Source: Ascaphus truei (lineage: Eukaryota; Chordata; Amphibia; Anura; Ascaphidae). Taken from it: a DNA stretch of 64,000 bases. The first letter of the stretch is position 1; every line of letters begins with the position of its first letter. Position numbers and translations under genes: made by a program. Below, piece by piece: positions 1-11,165 of this stretch. The DNA lies in NCBI GenBank assembly GCA_036426205.1, contig CM071568.1, forward strand, positions 119,977,745 through 120,041,744, read 5' to 3'. Under the pieces are notes generated by a model that had not been told where the DNA came from, searched no databases, and saw only the letters and a list, made by a program, of their open reading frames with translations.

Positions 1-511
1 AGGCCGGAGGTATAATAACAGGAATGGTTTATTGTCTCTCTCTGTGCAGCACAGTACATGGCAGGTTCTGCCCAATACAGCAACTGTCAGCTACTCACTG
101 AAGATGGTCCCTGGACCCTCACTACAGGCCAAGGGCACCTGCAGCAGTCCCAGCTCTTTTCTGCCCCTCTATCAGGGGCAGAGGTATGGTACACACTCAC
201 TTTTCCCCGAGGGGAAGAGGACCAGAGAAGGCCCAATAGCCAGGCTCTTGGCTGTGTGACCTGCCCCTCTCGTGGGTAGAGGCACTCCTGAATTTGGGGT
301 GGCACTGCCCTTAAGTACAGCCAGGAGGAGGGCACCAGGTCTGTCTCATGATTGGTCATGCCCAGGCCTGATGTCACAGCCTCCCGCTGTCATTCAAGTG
401 CAGCATCAAGGAGGGGGAAAACCCCATGATAACTACTGGCCAGGCCTGCTTGTACTAGGACTTACTGCCAGGAGAAAAAGCAGAGTAGTAGTCATAGATG
501 GCATGGCTACA
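1..511 (-). mobile_element. LTR fragment, TGTAGCC superfamily
   Basis: Read on the minus strand this begins TGTAGCCATGCC at 511 and continues to the window edge. It shares a run including CAGTAGTTATCATGGG and a following TTTTCCCCC with the LTR at 40264, and its terminal GGCATGGCTACA (plus strand) is near-identical to the end of the LTR at 35455. A minus-strand AATAAA lies at 28-33, where a poly(A) signal is expected inside an LTR. The internal part of the element, if any, lies outside the window, so a solo LTR cannot be told from the edge of a full element. Apparent short reading frames here are incidental. Confidence 0.65.
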
Positions 512-681
512 TTAATAAAATGTTAAAGGTATGTTAATGCCTCCAGAGTCCAGGAATATGTTTTAAAAAAAAGGTCCAAACCAGGACTAAAATGTTGGGA
601 TCTGCTTCCCACTAAATTACTAAGACTGTAAACTCCATCTATTATACTCTCATTTTGATCTGTAGAACTTTTCTGGTTTTG

Positions 682-730
<49 letters not shown>

Positions 731-3030
731 AACATTATATCCGTTGTGTTCTTTTTCCCTGGAGAAACATGACCGCATTTTTTTTAGAGAGAATTATACA
801 GTTACAAATGTGGATATTAAAACTAAGTTCAATCTCTCCTCGTTTCAGACAGTTTTACAAAAGTGAACTAGTTACAAAGCTGGATATGAGGGTTTCTTTC
901 ACTGACCAAATGTAGCATGTGTGTTGTGGAATCTATACCGCTTTGGTTAGAGTTATCAGGTGCATTCAGATAAACAATGTATGAGGCCTGACACAATAAT
1001 TATTTACTATGGCAATAGGGAATTAAAATTACATTGAATGAAAACCTGATGACTTATTGAGTTATTGATTCTTTACATGTAGCTTTCTCTCCATAATGCA
1101 GATTCAGTCATTTATGTAATACAGGTTTCTTTCTTACTTGGGGTATAGAAAAGAAGCCCTGGTACTATAAGCTTATTTATTACTGTCTCGGATTTTCTTC
1201 CTTCTAGCAAAACTTGTAAAACATTACTTTCATAAGACATCGCTGCTTAATTGCAGTCCATATGTCTCTTTCTTATACAGTGCTGCAATATATAACCCAC
1301 TCTACATAGACTTTTTCAAACACCAGTCCATGTGAGCTGCTTATGACTTTGTTAATGTTACTTTATCTCCTTTTTCCTTAAGTTAAAAAATACTGAAGCG
1401 GATTTGATTCATAAGTCTCTGGGTTAATAAAACTTATTGACAACCCGGACAATCTTATAAATATAGTATGAGTATCTTGCCCAATTAGAATTTAACAACT
1501 ATGTAACTATGTAAGGTTCCTATGTGCACATGAAACTGTCTACTGGCATGAGCTACAGTATGTTAAAGTTTTCTTGCACCTGTTTTTTTATCAGATGTTT
1601 TTATGTTTCTTATTGTTTGTTTTTTTACAGTGTTGTATTAAATATACAGTAGATGGCTGTGCAACCTTTCTTTTTAATGAAACTTTGAAGGTATCATACT
1701 GAAATGAAATCTAAAAGAACAGCTTTAATGTACAGTACTGTGCTATAAAGCTTTAACAAGATTTTTTGTAGTGATACAGAGTAACAATATTTACTTTTTT
1801 GTGCATTAGGCAGAATAGTTTTAGTAGATAGCAAAACATTGACCACATCTCTTAATCTTGCCAAGAAACGAAATGTAAAGAGTTTCTGGCTACAGGAATA
1901 ATACAACATTGCATCTGCTTTACTTCATTTACAGAAGTATTGAGAACTTTAATAAACATAGAAGTAAACCTCAATACGTATTCTGGAGCTACTGTTGTAA
2001 CCTGAACTTACCCTGTAGGCTGCAGTAGAGTTTTAGAAATATGCAAATTTCACTGCGTTGTATGCCATTTCAGGTTCAATTTAGCTGGAAATCATCCTAA
2101 AGTTCAATATTTGTGTCATGCATTGAAACCAAGTCAGACTCGGTACTGTCATTTGAATGTTATACATGTATATATAATATACTTCTATGATAATAAAAGG
2201 AAAGAGGAAAATAAATCTGTTATGTATATTTGTATAAAAACAAAGTTTTATTTTGTTGAGAAAAGGCTGAAGATTTTCCGCAACTTCTTTCAAGTGATAC
2301 ATACTGTATGGTATGTACACAAGCTGCGAATTAGTGGCGTTTCATACTGCCTGTCATATTTGAGATACACTGTGATGTCTTTTTCTCTTACTTATGTTTC
2401 AGGATCAATATAAAATGTTTGTATCATTAACCTTCTGAAGCAGGATAACATTTTATCTTTCCCCTGATTAGATTATAGTTCTAATGAATAATAACATATT
2501 TTTGATTTAAAAGGATATAAATTCCAACCACCCTTTCTCAGTAATGAATTGTCAGCTGTCTATTGATTTATTCCAGTAGATGTACAGAAAACATTTCAGA
2601 TAAGTGCATCTACTGTACTAGTCCTGGTAAGTGGCAAAAAAAAGAAAACCTTGAGGTATTGCGAATTCTATGGCAATTTGTAAACAAATACGAAGCTACT
2701 TTCTAAACATGTTGAAGAAGAAAGATGTATTGTATAGGGAAAGACTTGCATGGAGTTTTGCTAAACTATGCAAGCTGATTCAGAACCAATGCTCACTTCA
2801 GTGTCAATAGTGCAAACAACATTTCTTGTGCAGGTGGATAAATCTGTCCATTTGAGTGTGAACATTTTGTAGCTTTATACCAGGAGTTCCCACTCTGTGA
2901 TACAAGTACCAGAGTTGGTGCAACGGTTCCTACACAGGAGTACTCCACACTACTGAAGCTTTACAGCCTCAATTTGATAGGACAAATGGATAAGCAAAAC
3001 CAAATATAAGTATAACATGGCTACTTTGCC
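512..3030. other. AT-rich intergenic DNA without recognisable genes
   Basis: No coding potential, RNA gene or clear repeat family is visible. The stretch is AT-rich with many short poly-T runs and scattered stops in all frames. The only low-complexity feature is an A-run at about 682-696 leading into a (TA)n tract to about 724. It may be old decayed repeat or unique sequence; I cannot tell without a library search. Confidence 0.5.
697..724. repeat. (TA)n microsatellite
   Basis: An uninterrupted alternating TA run of about 28 bp follows an A-run of about 15 bp. This may be the decayed tail of a poly(A) retrotransposon, but no body is recognisable upstream. Confidence 0.85.
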
Positions 3031-3700
3031 TGTCTCTTCCCCCTGTTAAGTAAGTCCTTAGCAGTCTAGGCTGTGACAGGCCATTCTGTGGGCTTTTGAC
3101 CCCCCTCATGCTCCTCTCTGAGTGACCGAAGTGTGATGGTGAATCATGGCCTTGTATAGCCTATCAGGTATAAGTACAGACCTTGAGCCCTCCCCTTCTG
3201 ATTCCTCAGAGGGGCAGTGCCAAAATTAGTGAGTTCTCTCACACCCTTCCAACCGAGTGGAGGTGTGGGGCCTGTCTCTTTCCCCTGTGGGAGAGAGAGG
3301 CCAGCTATGCTCTCATGGCTGACTGGCTCAGGAAGATATGTCTCCTCACTAGGAGAGCCAGCACCATCCAGAGGCCTGGGATCTTCTGATGACCCTATGC
3401 ACCGCTGTAAGGAAGATCTGCAGTGACTGCTGAATAAAGACCTATTTGCTTTCATCATACTCCTGTCTGAGTGTCAGTCCATGGGCAGGAGGAAAGAAGT
3501 GTGCTTTAGTGGGGACTGATCTCTGGGCACCCTGGAGCCAACTACAGCTGGAGGCGTTAAGCACCGAGTAAAGAATGTCAGTGAACACCAAAAGCCTGTT
3601 CTGGTCTCCTCCCCATCGCGGACAACTCAGCTCTCCTGAACCCTCACAGGAATGCCACACCATAACACCTATCGCCACAACACGTATCTCCTAGAGGGTG
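3031..3700 (+). mobile_element. Probable solo LTR, TGTAGCC-related family
   Basis: The block has LTR architecture: a TATA-like GTATAAGTAC around 3168, an AATAAA at 3433-3438 and a C/T-rich region beyond it. Its distal part carries GGAGGCGTTAAGCACC, which resembles GGAGGCGCTGCACCACTAAG near the 3' end of the LTR at 40264-40863. No internal element coding sequence follows; CR1 sequence takes over at about 3764. The ends are not sharply defined and no target-site duplication was found, so this is a looser assignment than the other LTRs of the window. Confidence 0.4.
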
Positions 3701-3763
3701 GGGGTACATGTGCTACATAAGCAACAGATTAACATTATTGGATGGTCATTTACAAAGTTCAAT

Positions 3764-6079
3764 GCAATATCAAACAATGTAGAAGTAATAACAAATATTC
3801 AAGTCCTGGAACATTTGGGTAACAGTGATCATAACATGGTCTCATTTGAAATAAATTATCAAAAAACAGATTACTTGGGTTCAACAAAGACTTTAAACTT
3901 TAGAAAGGCAGATTTTAATAAACTGAGGTCTAATCTAGTAGTAATACAATGGGATGATGTTTTTGCAGGGAAAAATGTAGAAGATAAATGGGCAGTCTTT
4001 AAAACATTGTTAGAAAAACACACTTATCAGTGTATACCCTTGGGTAATAAGTATAAAAGAATTAAGTCAAAACCAATGTGGCTAAATAAACAGGTAGGGG
4101 AGGAAATGGACAAGAAGAGGAAGGCGTTTAGATTCTTTAAGTCAGAAGGGACAGAGACATCGTATCAGAATTCTAAGGAATGTAACAAAAATTGCAAAAG
4201 GGCAATCAAATTAGCAAAAATGGATAATGAAAAAAGGATTGCAATAGAAAGTAAGGTCAACCCTAAAAAGTTCTTTAAGTACCTTAATAACAAAAAAATG
4301 AGAAAAGAAAATATAGGACCCTTTCAGTGTGAGATGGGTAGGCAGATTATTGGAGATAAGGAAAAAGCAGAGGTATTAAACAAATTCTTTGCCTCTGTGT
4401 TTACCAGGGAAGAATCAGGTTCAATAGTAGTGCCACAGGAGGAAGCCACAACCTCCATATTAATGACCAATTGGTTAACTGAGGAAGAAGTTCATAAGCG
4501 ACTTGAAAAAATTAAAGTAAATAAGGCACCTGGCCCCGATGGCATACATCCAAGAGTTCTCAAGGAGTTAAGCTCAGTAATAGCAAAACCATTATATTTA
4601 ATATTCAAGGACTCCATTTCCACAGGCTCAGTACCACAAGATTGGCGTAAAGCAGATGTGGTGCCTATATTTAAAAAGGGAGCTAGATCACACCCAGGGA
4701 ATTACAGACCTGTAAGCCTGACTTCAATAGTAGGGAAACTACTTGAAGGTTTAATACGGGATAATATTCAGGAATACCTAATGGAAAACAAAATTATTAG
4801 TAATAGTCAGCATGGATTTATGAAGGATAGATCTTGCCAAACTAACCTTATTTGTTTCTTTGAGGAGGTAAGTAGGAATTTAGACCAGGGTAATGCAGTT
4901 GATGTGGTCTACTTAGATTTTGCAAAGGCTTTTGATACGGTTTCACACAAGAGGTTGGTGTACAAAATAAAGAAAATTGGACTCAGTAATAATATATGCA
5001 CCTGGATTGAAAACTGGTTAAAGGACAGACAACAGAGGGTTGTCATAAATGGAACTTTTTCAGGTTGGGCTAAAGTCGTGAGTGGAGTACCTCAAGGATC
5101 GGTACTGGGACCCCTGCTTTTTAACTTGTTTATTAATGACCTTGAGGTTGGGATCGAGAGCAAAGTCTCCATCTTTGCTGATGATACTAAATTGTGTAAG
5201 GTAATAGAATCAGAGCAGGATGAAATTTCTCTTCAGAAGGACTTGGAGAGACTGGAAACGTGGGCATGTAAATGGCAAATGAGGTTTAATACAGATAAAT
5301 GTAAGGTTATGCATTTGGGATGCAAGAATAAAAAGACGACTTACAAATTAAATGGAGATATATTGGGGGAATCCTTGATGGAGAAGGATTTAGGAGTGCT
5401 TGTAGACAGCAGGCTTAGCAATAGTGCCCAATGTCATGCAGTAGCTGCAAAGGCAAACAAGATCTTATCTTGCATCAAACGGGCAATGGATGGAAGGGAA
5501 GTAAACATAATTATGCCCCTTTACAAAGCATTAGTAAGACCACACCTTGAATATGGAGTACAATTTTGGGCACCAATCCTAAGAAAAGACATTATGGAAC
5601 TAGAGAGAATACAGAGAAGAGCCACCAAATTAATAAAGGGGATGGACATTCTAACTTATGAGGAGAGGCTAGCTATATTGGATTTATTTACATTAGAAAA
5701 GAGGCATCTAAGAGGGGATATGATAACTATGTACAAATATATTCAGGGACAATACAAGGAGCTTTCAAAAGAACTATTCATCCCACGGGCAGTACAAAGG
5801 ACTCTGGGCCATCCCTTAAGGTTGGAGGAAAGGAAATTTCACCAGCAACAAAGGAAAGGGTTCTTTACAGTAAGGGCAGTTAAAATGTGGAATTCATTAC
5901 CCATGGAGACTGTGATGGCAGATACAATAGATTTGTTTCAAAAAAAGGTTGGACATCTTTTTAGATGGGAAAGGTATACAGGGTTATACCAAATAAGTAT
6001 ACATGGGAAGGATGTTGATCCAGGGATTAATCCGATTGCCAATTCTTGGAGTCAGGAAGGAATTAATTTTTCCCCTTAA
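3764..6079 (+). CDS. CR1 ORF2 fragment: endonuclease end plus reverse transcriptase
   Basis: An open frame of about 790 codons runs from 3698; the part before about 3764 is flanking DNA read through by chance, so no true start is present. The family product nicks target DNA and reverse-transcribes its own RNA at the nick. Visible motifs are the last endonuclease block LGNSDHNMVSF, then the reverse transcriptase blocks [61 protein letters not shown] and FADDTKL. The catalytic Asp pair is at 5180-5185. The C-terminal region ends in WNSLPMETVMADTIDLF followed by a short tail. There are no internal stops over 2.3 kb, so the insertion is young or the copy is unusually well preserved. It cannot be autonomous because most of the endonuclease and any ORF1 are missing. 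Confidence 0.85.
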   Translation, partial: AISNNVEVITNIQVLEHLGNSDHNMVSFEINYQKTDYLGSTKTLNFRKADFNKLRSNLVVIQWDDVFAGKNVEDKWAVFKTLLEKHTYQCIPLGNKYKRIKSKPMWLNKQVGEEMDKKRKAFRFFKSEGTETSYQNSKECNKNCKRAIKLAKMDNEKRIAIESKVNPKKFFKYLNNKKMRKENIGPFQCEMGRQIIGDKEKAEVLNKFFASVFTREESGSIVVPQEEATTSILMTNWLTEEEVHKRLEKIKVNKAPGPDGIHPRVLKELSSVIAKPLYLIFKDSISTGSVPQDWRKADVVPIFKKGARSHPGNYRPVSLTSIVGKLLEGLIRDNIQEYLMENKIISNSQHGFMKDRSCQTNLICFFEEVSRNLDQGNAVDVVYLDFAKAFDTVSHKRLVYKIKKIGLSNNICTWIENWLKDRQQRVVINGTFSGWAKVVSGVPQGSVLGPLLFNLFINDLEVGIESKVSIFADDTKLCKVIESEQDEISLQKDLERLETWACKWQMRFNTDKCKVMHLGCKNKKTTYKLNGDILGESLMEKDLGVLVDSRLSNSAQCHAVAAKANKILSCIKRAMDGREVNIIMPLYKALVRPHLEYGVQFWAPILRKDIMELERIQRRATKLIKGMDILTYEERLAILDLFTLEKRHLRGDMITMYKYIQGQYKELSKELFIPRAVQRTLGHPLRLEERKFHQQQRKGFFTVRAVKMWNSLPMETVMADTIDLFQKKVGHLFRWERYTGLYQISIHGKDVDPGINPIANSWSQEGINFSP

Positions 6080-6202
6080 TGGGGTTTTGTGTTTGCCTTC
6101 CTCTGGATCAATAAGTAAGTATAGATATAGAATAAAGTATCTGTTGTCTGAATTTAGCATAGGTTGAACTTGATGGACGTACGTCTTTTTTCAACCTCAT
6201 CT

Positions 6203-6234
6203 ACTATGTAACATGTAACTATGTAACTATGTAA
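6203..6234 (+). repeat. CR1 3' octamer tail
   Basis: Three to four imperfect copies of an ATGTAACT-type octamer follow the 3' hairpin. The same tail ends CR1 copy 2 at about 48470. Confidence 0.85.
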
Positions 6235-6632
6235 TTTGTAATGAAGCCAATTCATAATATAAGTATATATATATAGATACATTAATACTATAATATACTT
6301 TAAAAGTTGGTGTTACTTGGTGGCATTAGTACTGTTCAAAATCAAATTAGAAAGTGTTGCTTTAGATAATGGGCCTCATGCACTAAGCGCCGAGTGTTGC
6401 CGATAGGCATGATTTTGGCAATTGCTCTCGCAGTATTCAGTAAGGGCCGAATCCATGCCGATCCCTGCCGAATCTTTGCGAAAGCAAAACGCTGATGAGC
6501 CGGTGATAAAAAATCCTGGCTCCCGATAACCTGGCGATAGGCTGTTTCTGCCAATATGTGTTTGTAGCAGAGAGAGACCCGCCGCTCTCTCTCTGCGCAA
6601 ACATCGGCAAAATAAAAACATATCAAAACAAC

Positions 6633-6913
6633 TTTTACTCATAGTGTAAATGTGCAGGGGGTCTCCGGAGCTGAACCGTATTGGTTTCAGGACCGGGGAC
6701 CCCCTGCTTCCCGAGATACAAGCCCCTTTATGAGGTGCCGGTATCCCTCTGCATTTAAATGTCCCGATCATGTGACCGCGGAATGTAAACAAAGCAGAGG
6801 GATACCGGCACCCCATAAAGGGGCCTGTATCTCGGGAAGCAGGGGGTCCCCGGACCTAAAACCAAAGCGGTTCAGCTCCGGAGACCCTCTGCACATCTAC
6901 ACTATGAGTAAAA
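6633..6913. repeat. Giant hairpin 1 of copy A
   Basis: The arms of roughly 115-125 bp start with TTTTACTCATAGTGT on the left and end with ACACTATGAGTAAAA on the right. They contain paired GCAGGGGGTCTCCGG / CCGGAGACCCTCTGC and GAGATACAAGCCCC / GGGGCCTGTATCTC segments. The central 40-bp loop is AT/GC mixed. A few mismatches are scattered along the arms. Confidence 0.9.
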
Positions 6914-6957
6914 CACATATATAAATAAACAATCATTCCTTAACTTTGCGGCTATGT

Positions 6958-7308
6958 GCTATGGTAACGAAGCAGCATGAATGTATTTTTAATAATAGTG
7001 TACTGTGAGCAGGGGGTCCCCTGAGCTGAACCACATTGCTTTGTGGACCAGGAACCCCCTGCTTCCCAAGTTACAGGCCCCGGTATGTGTCATCGGGTGG
7101 CAGTGTCGTCGCCATCTTTATAGCATCCCATTCGCGCCGTGCCCGCTATAAATATGGCGGCGACACTGTAACCGATGCCCCAAACCGGGGCCTGTAACTC
7201 GGGAAGCAGGGGGTCTCTGAGCCACAAATCAATGCGGTTCAGCTCAGGAGCCCCCCTGCTTCCGCACAATATTATTAAAATACATAAATGCTGCTTCATT
7301 ACCATAGC
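6958..7308. repeat. Giant hairpin 2 of copy A
   Basis: Inverted repeat from GCTATGGTAA (6958) to TTACCATAGC (7308), with paired AGCAGGGGGTCCCCTGAGC / GCTCAGGAGCCCCCCTGCT and GTGTCG(T)CGCCATCTTTATAG / CTATAAATATGGCGGCGACAC segments. Parts of the arms resemble hairpin 1, so the two hairpins are probably paralogous modules. Confidence 0.85.
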
Positions 7309-7570
7309 GGATATCCGCTAAGGCAATGAAGGGGTTAAGGCAGAATAGCATGTTTATTGGGGACATTTGCCCCCAATAAACATTGCAATAAACAACATAC
7401 ACACCCTGTGTATTTAAAATACATAAACACCAATCTATACATTAAATACATATAGCACTCACCCATTTCCGGCTGCCACGATGAAGGCAATCCTAATCTT
7501 CATCCTGGCCATGCCCCCTCCGCTGCTGCAAAACATACACAAGAATAAAAACATCCAATGTAATGTCCCC

Positions 7571-7623
7571 TAACCCCTTAATCACCATAGCGGTTATTAA
7601 CCGCTACAGTCATTAAGGGGTTA
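7571..7623. repeat. CCCCTTAAT hairpin module
   Basis: TAACCCCTTAAT on the left pairs with ATTAAGGGGTTA on the right, with CATAGCGG / CCGCTACAG inside. The same short hairpin recurs at about 8633-8686 and at 27906-27957, and half of it at about 25878-25912. Confidence 0.85.
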
Positions 7624-7939
7624 ACCCACCCTCACCCACCACTCGGGAGGCCTACATACCCTCCCACACTAACCCCCCACCCCGTGAGGCCTAACCATCC
7701 TCACCCACTACCCACAAGGGAGGCCTACCCACATACCCTTGGGGCCAATACCCCCTCCCCCCACCCCCAGTACCCACAATAAAAACAATACACAGCCCCA
7801 CAATAAACATCATTATATTTATTCAAAACATTACCCACCCCCTGTGCCCCCCCATAAATACATGATTTATTCTTTTACATACAGGTTTCATTACCCAGCC
7901 CCACGCAGTCCCCCGCGGGGACATCTGACAGACCTACAT

Positions 7940-8335
7940 GGTACCAGCAACTTGTTTCACACAGGGTCTGGAGGCCTGTTGGTGGGTCCCGCCAAGCGCC
8001 ATGGCCCCCCAGGGTGGTCTCCTTGGGACACCGTGGGCCACAATTGGGTCCCCAGTAGGCCCGCGGATGTCTGGGAGCCCGGGGTCAGACCCAGCAGGTG
8101 TCTGCGGGGCCTCGGGTGGTTCTCACGGGGTCTGGGGAACTCACGAGTGCTCACTATGGGTCTGCGGTGCCCCAACGGATGTGGGATCACCGGTTCATCC
8201 CCGCAGATTACGGGTCCGCGGTGCCCCCACAGATGTGGACCACCGGTTCATCTCCGCAGGTGTCACCCGTGGAACCACCAGCCTGATACACAGGAGACCC
8301 GAGGATACCGCAGGTGGTCTCCAATGTCTCACAGC
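7940..8335. repeat. GC-rich block with a 55-bp direct duplication
   Basis: Two adjacent units containing GCGGTGCCCC...CACCGGTTCATC...CCGCAG occupy about 8158-8270. The equivalent region of copy B (about 26428-26490) has only one unit. The composition is far richer in G+C than the AT-rich flanks. Confidence 0.7.
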
Positions 8336-8632
8336 AGAACCAAGAAACCAACCCTGAGTAAAAAATAAAACCGGCCTATACATTCATACTACATTCCACC
8401 CCCCCCCCCAACACCTACAGTAAAATAATGTGCAAAATAACTATTATCCAGATAGGGATAAAGATTATTTGCCCATTATTAATACATTAACTAGCATATT
8501 CAAATAATAAAGTACTACTGATCTCATCAATAAGAAGCCCCCATCGCCAGCAACATCCTTCTGCTTTCGTTGCCCACAAAATACATAGCCAATACATACC
8601 AATACATTGCAATTACATTCAGATATCAATTA

Positions 8633-8686
8633 AACCCCTTAAACCCCTTATCGGATATTAACCGCAAAGGTAATTAAGGGGTTAAG
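8633..8686. repeat. CCCCTTAAT hairpin module, diverged copy
   Basis: TAAACCCCTTA on the left pairs with TAATTAAGGGGTTA on the right around a GGATATTAACCGC centre. It is the second instance of this module in copy A. Confidence 0.7.
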
Positions 8687-9780
8687 CCATACTGCCCATA
8701 CCCACCTTCACCCTATATATATATAACACACACATGATGAACCAATATACAAATAAATGTAGAAGGGTTTTCAAAAAACTGCTGTACTACAAATCCCACT
8801 TCTCCATACAGACACACTACAATAAAATCATTTTTCCTTAATAATCCAATCTGATCTTCAATCAAATCCTCAAATGCCAATCAAAAGCCACAAATGCCAC
8901 TGAAACATCGCTTTACATTGTATACATGATGCTACAATCTATGCACCATATACATTCTGCATGATGTTAACAATAACATATTCCAACCAAAATACCAATA
9001 CAACCAAACAAGTATACTATTAAACCAATCCAGTAACCATAAATTAATTAGCTTCATTAATTAATCCCTAAACAATTTACATTCCATCCTAACAATAAAC
9101 AATTAACTAATTCAATCGTTGAACAAACAGTTATCCTCTGACAAAATATAAGTACACAAAATCAATATACAAAAGCAAGCCTCACCCTGACCTAAAGTAC
9201 ACCATACAATAACAAAAATTACATCTATCAATTTAAAATACATGACACACACATTATGCAAAGCAGCATAGCCAAAATAATTTAAACACACGCAAATCAG
9301 CTTTAAACAACAATCATTTCTTACCCTGTATGTATATATCGATGTAACATACATCACATACATACATCCATACATACCTACTACATACATACATACCAGT
9401 ACATACATCACCGTGGCAAGAAATGATATACCAAAAATAAATAAATACACATGTAAAAAAGCTTTAAAAAAAAAGAACAAGTTAAATAAAATACATTTCT
9501 TTAGTTCATTTACCATTACTTGACCCACTCACCAACTCCCGTTGAACAGCTTACTCTCGAACCAATCCACCATGCACAGGAACCCATAAAATAAAAAACT
9601 ATAAAATAATAAACATTAAAATAAAAATCCAAAACAATCCACGGGTCTTCTATTTGTAATCCATCTTCATCTGTATTCTTCTTTCTTCTATCTGCGACTC
9701 TCTTCCGGGGTCTTCATGTCTTCAATGGCCACGCCCTGGCCTTCTTCTTCTGTAGGAGGTCCTTCCTCCTCGGCGTCTGC

Positions 9781-10100
9781 CTTAAAAATGAGACGACATA
9801 GGCTTTTAAAGGCCTATGACGTCACATTTTCGTCATGGTTCCCACGGCCCTGATTGGGCCGTGAAAACCATGTGTTTTGGCTGAGAAAAAAAAAATGATG
9901 ACGTCACTTAAAGGCAATGAAAGCACAGCCAATCAGAATGGCTTTGCTTCAATTGCCTTTAAGATGACGTCATGAAAAGAAACATGGCCGGCCTCACATG
10001 GTACGGTAGCCAATCAGAGCGTAGGAACTCCATCCCAACTCTGATTGGCTCTAGTATACCATGTGACAGAGGCTTGGGGGAGAACGGATGTGACGTCATT
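9781..10100. promoter_or_regulatory. CRE-octamer and stem-loop cluster
   Basis: Four perfect TGACGTCA octamers lie at 9817, 9899, 9965 and 10091. Between them are three consecutive stem-loops: 9834-9872 (CATGGTT...ACCATG arms), 9907-9963 (CTTAAAGGCAATG / CATTGCCTTTAAG type arms) and 9995-10065 (CACATGGTA...TACCATGTG arms). Two of the stems expose CCAATCAG / CTGATTGG, a CCAAT-box sequence and its complement. TGACGTCA is the consensus bound by CREB/ATF factors. Whether this is a promoter or a transposon end is inference; no gene starts nearby apart from the Gypsy remnant. Confidence 0.45.
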
Positions 10101-10278
10101 GAAAGCTTGTCCCATGGTACTTAGAGAGGAAGGCCGAAAGAGATCGTCATAAGCAAGGTATGCAATCACTCTGCGACCTTTACACAGGGACCTTTAACCC
10201 TCTTTTCATGGACCTGGAAAAACCCATGCAGCTCGGAGGCAACAAACTTTTGTCCAGTGAAAACAACGCAGATGTAAT

Positions 10279-11165
10279 GCCGAACTCTGTCTCTATTGCG
10301 GTAATGTCGGAAACCAGGTAACCTCCTGTCCCCATAAGTCGGGAAACGCCAAAGTTCCAGTGAGAGCCGGGAAGATCACTTTAGGAACTCTATCTGCCTC
10401 CCCTCCAAAGATGCCAACCAGGCTTCTGTTACCCGTCACGCTTACCGTTGATACCTTCAAGGCTTCAATTTGGGCCTTTCTGGACTCCGGGTCAGGTGGG
10501 AATTTCATTGACCAGGGATTCGCAGAGAAAAATTAAATCCCTTTGGTACGCAAAGGCTACCCAATAGGTTTGGAAGCTATTGATTGCTGTCCCTTACAAT
10601 CCACCTATATCTCTCTTCAAACTGTTCCTTTTCATTTGCACACAGGAGAACTTCATTCCGAAAGGATTTCATTGGACGTCATCCATACTCCTACTGTCAT
10701 CCAGGGACTCCCGTGGCTCTATTTACATAACCCTCGGATAGACTGGAGAGAAGCACAGCTTTTCCAATGGATTTCTCACTGCCTGCAGAATTGCTCTGTG
10801 CCGTACAAAGGTCAATGCAGGTTCTCAGTACCCAACCAGGTAACTTCTCTTCTACCTACAATTTACTCTGAATTCCAGGACGTATTCAATAAGGATCAAT
10901 CCGAGGTGTTGCCACCCCACCGGCCATTCGACTGTACCATCGATCTACTGCCCGGCTCAACACCACCGCGAGGATGTTCCTACCCATTGTCACTTCCAGA
11001 GACCAAAGCCATGCAAGAATTCATCCAAGAAAATCTACAAAGGGGTTTTATCCGGAAGTCCTCATCCCCTGCAGGTGCAGGTTTTTTCTTTGTTAAGAAA
11101 AAAGATGGATCTATCAGACCGTGCATTGATTGTCAGGGCCTTAATAAGATCACAATCAAGAAACG
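10279..11165 (+). pseudogene. pol: Ty3/Gypsy gag end, protease and 5' half of reverse transcriptase
   Basis: One frame runs through a degenerate zinc knuckle (Cys codons at 10288, 10297 and 10327, with Asn in place of the usual His at 10312), an aspartic protease with active-site LDSGSGGNFID (Asp codon at 10483), and the start of the reverse transcriptase with FFVKKKDGSIRPCIDCQGLN and ending ITIKKR. A single TAA at 10534-10536 interrupts it just after the protease motif. Gag-pol in one frame with the knuckle directly before protease is usual for vertebrate Ty3/Gypsy elements. The gag part upstream is frameshifted and hard to follow. The reading frame is cut at about 11165, in the middle of the KNRYPLPLI-type block, by a foreign insertion. 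Confidence 0.8.

Larger units (their letters stand above)
3764..6234 (+). mobile_element. CR1-clade LINE copy 1, 5'-truncated
   Basis: The element carries the end of the endonuclease domain, a complete reverse transcriptase and the 3' UTR. The 3' end has the hallmark hairpin GGTTGAA (6162-6168) pairing with TTCAACC (6190-6196), followed by a tail of imperfect ATGTAACT octamers. CR1 elements end in short tandem octamers rather than poly(A). Homology with copy 3 on the minus strand (58740-62000) starts at about 3764, which marks the truncation point inside the endonuclease. It is the best preserved of the three CR1 copies. Confidence 0.85.
6371..9780. mobile_element. Hairpin-rich composite repeat, copy A
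   Basis: This stretch recurs as copy B at 25032-28700. Shared modules, in the same order, are an opening ATGCACTAAGC motif, two long inverted repeats (6633-6913 and 6958-7308), a CCCCTTAAT...ATTAAGGGG hairpin (7571-7623), a GGCC-rich block with ACCCACC motifs, a C-rich segment around 8400 and a long AT-rich tail. No transposase is encoded; the proline-rich open frames at 7739-8368 are by-products of the GC-rich module. A large non-autonomous foldback DNA transposon is the most likely identity, but the superfamily is not evident and no target-site duplication was found. Confidence 0.6.

Noticed and set aside
7739..8368. A 209-codon proline-rich open frame and overlapping frames.
   Set aside because: They lie in the GC-rich, internally duplicated module of a repeat that recurs at 26144-26586. 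Several frames are open at once and no domain is visible, so composition explains them.
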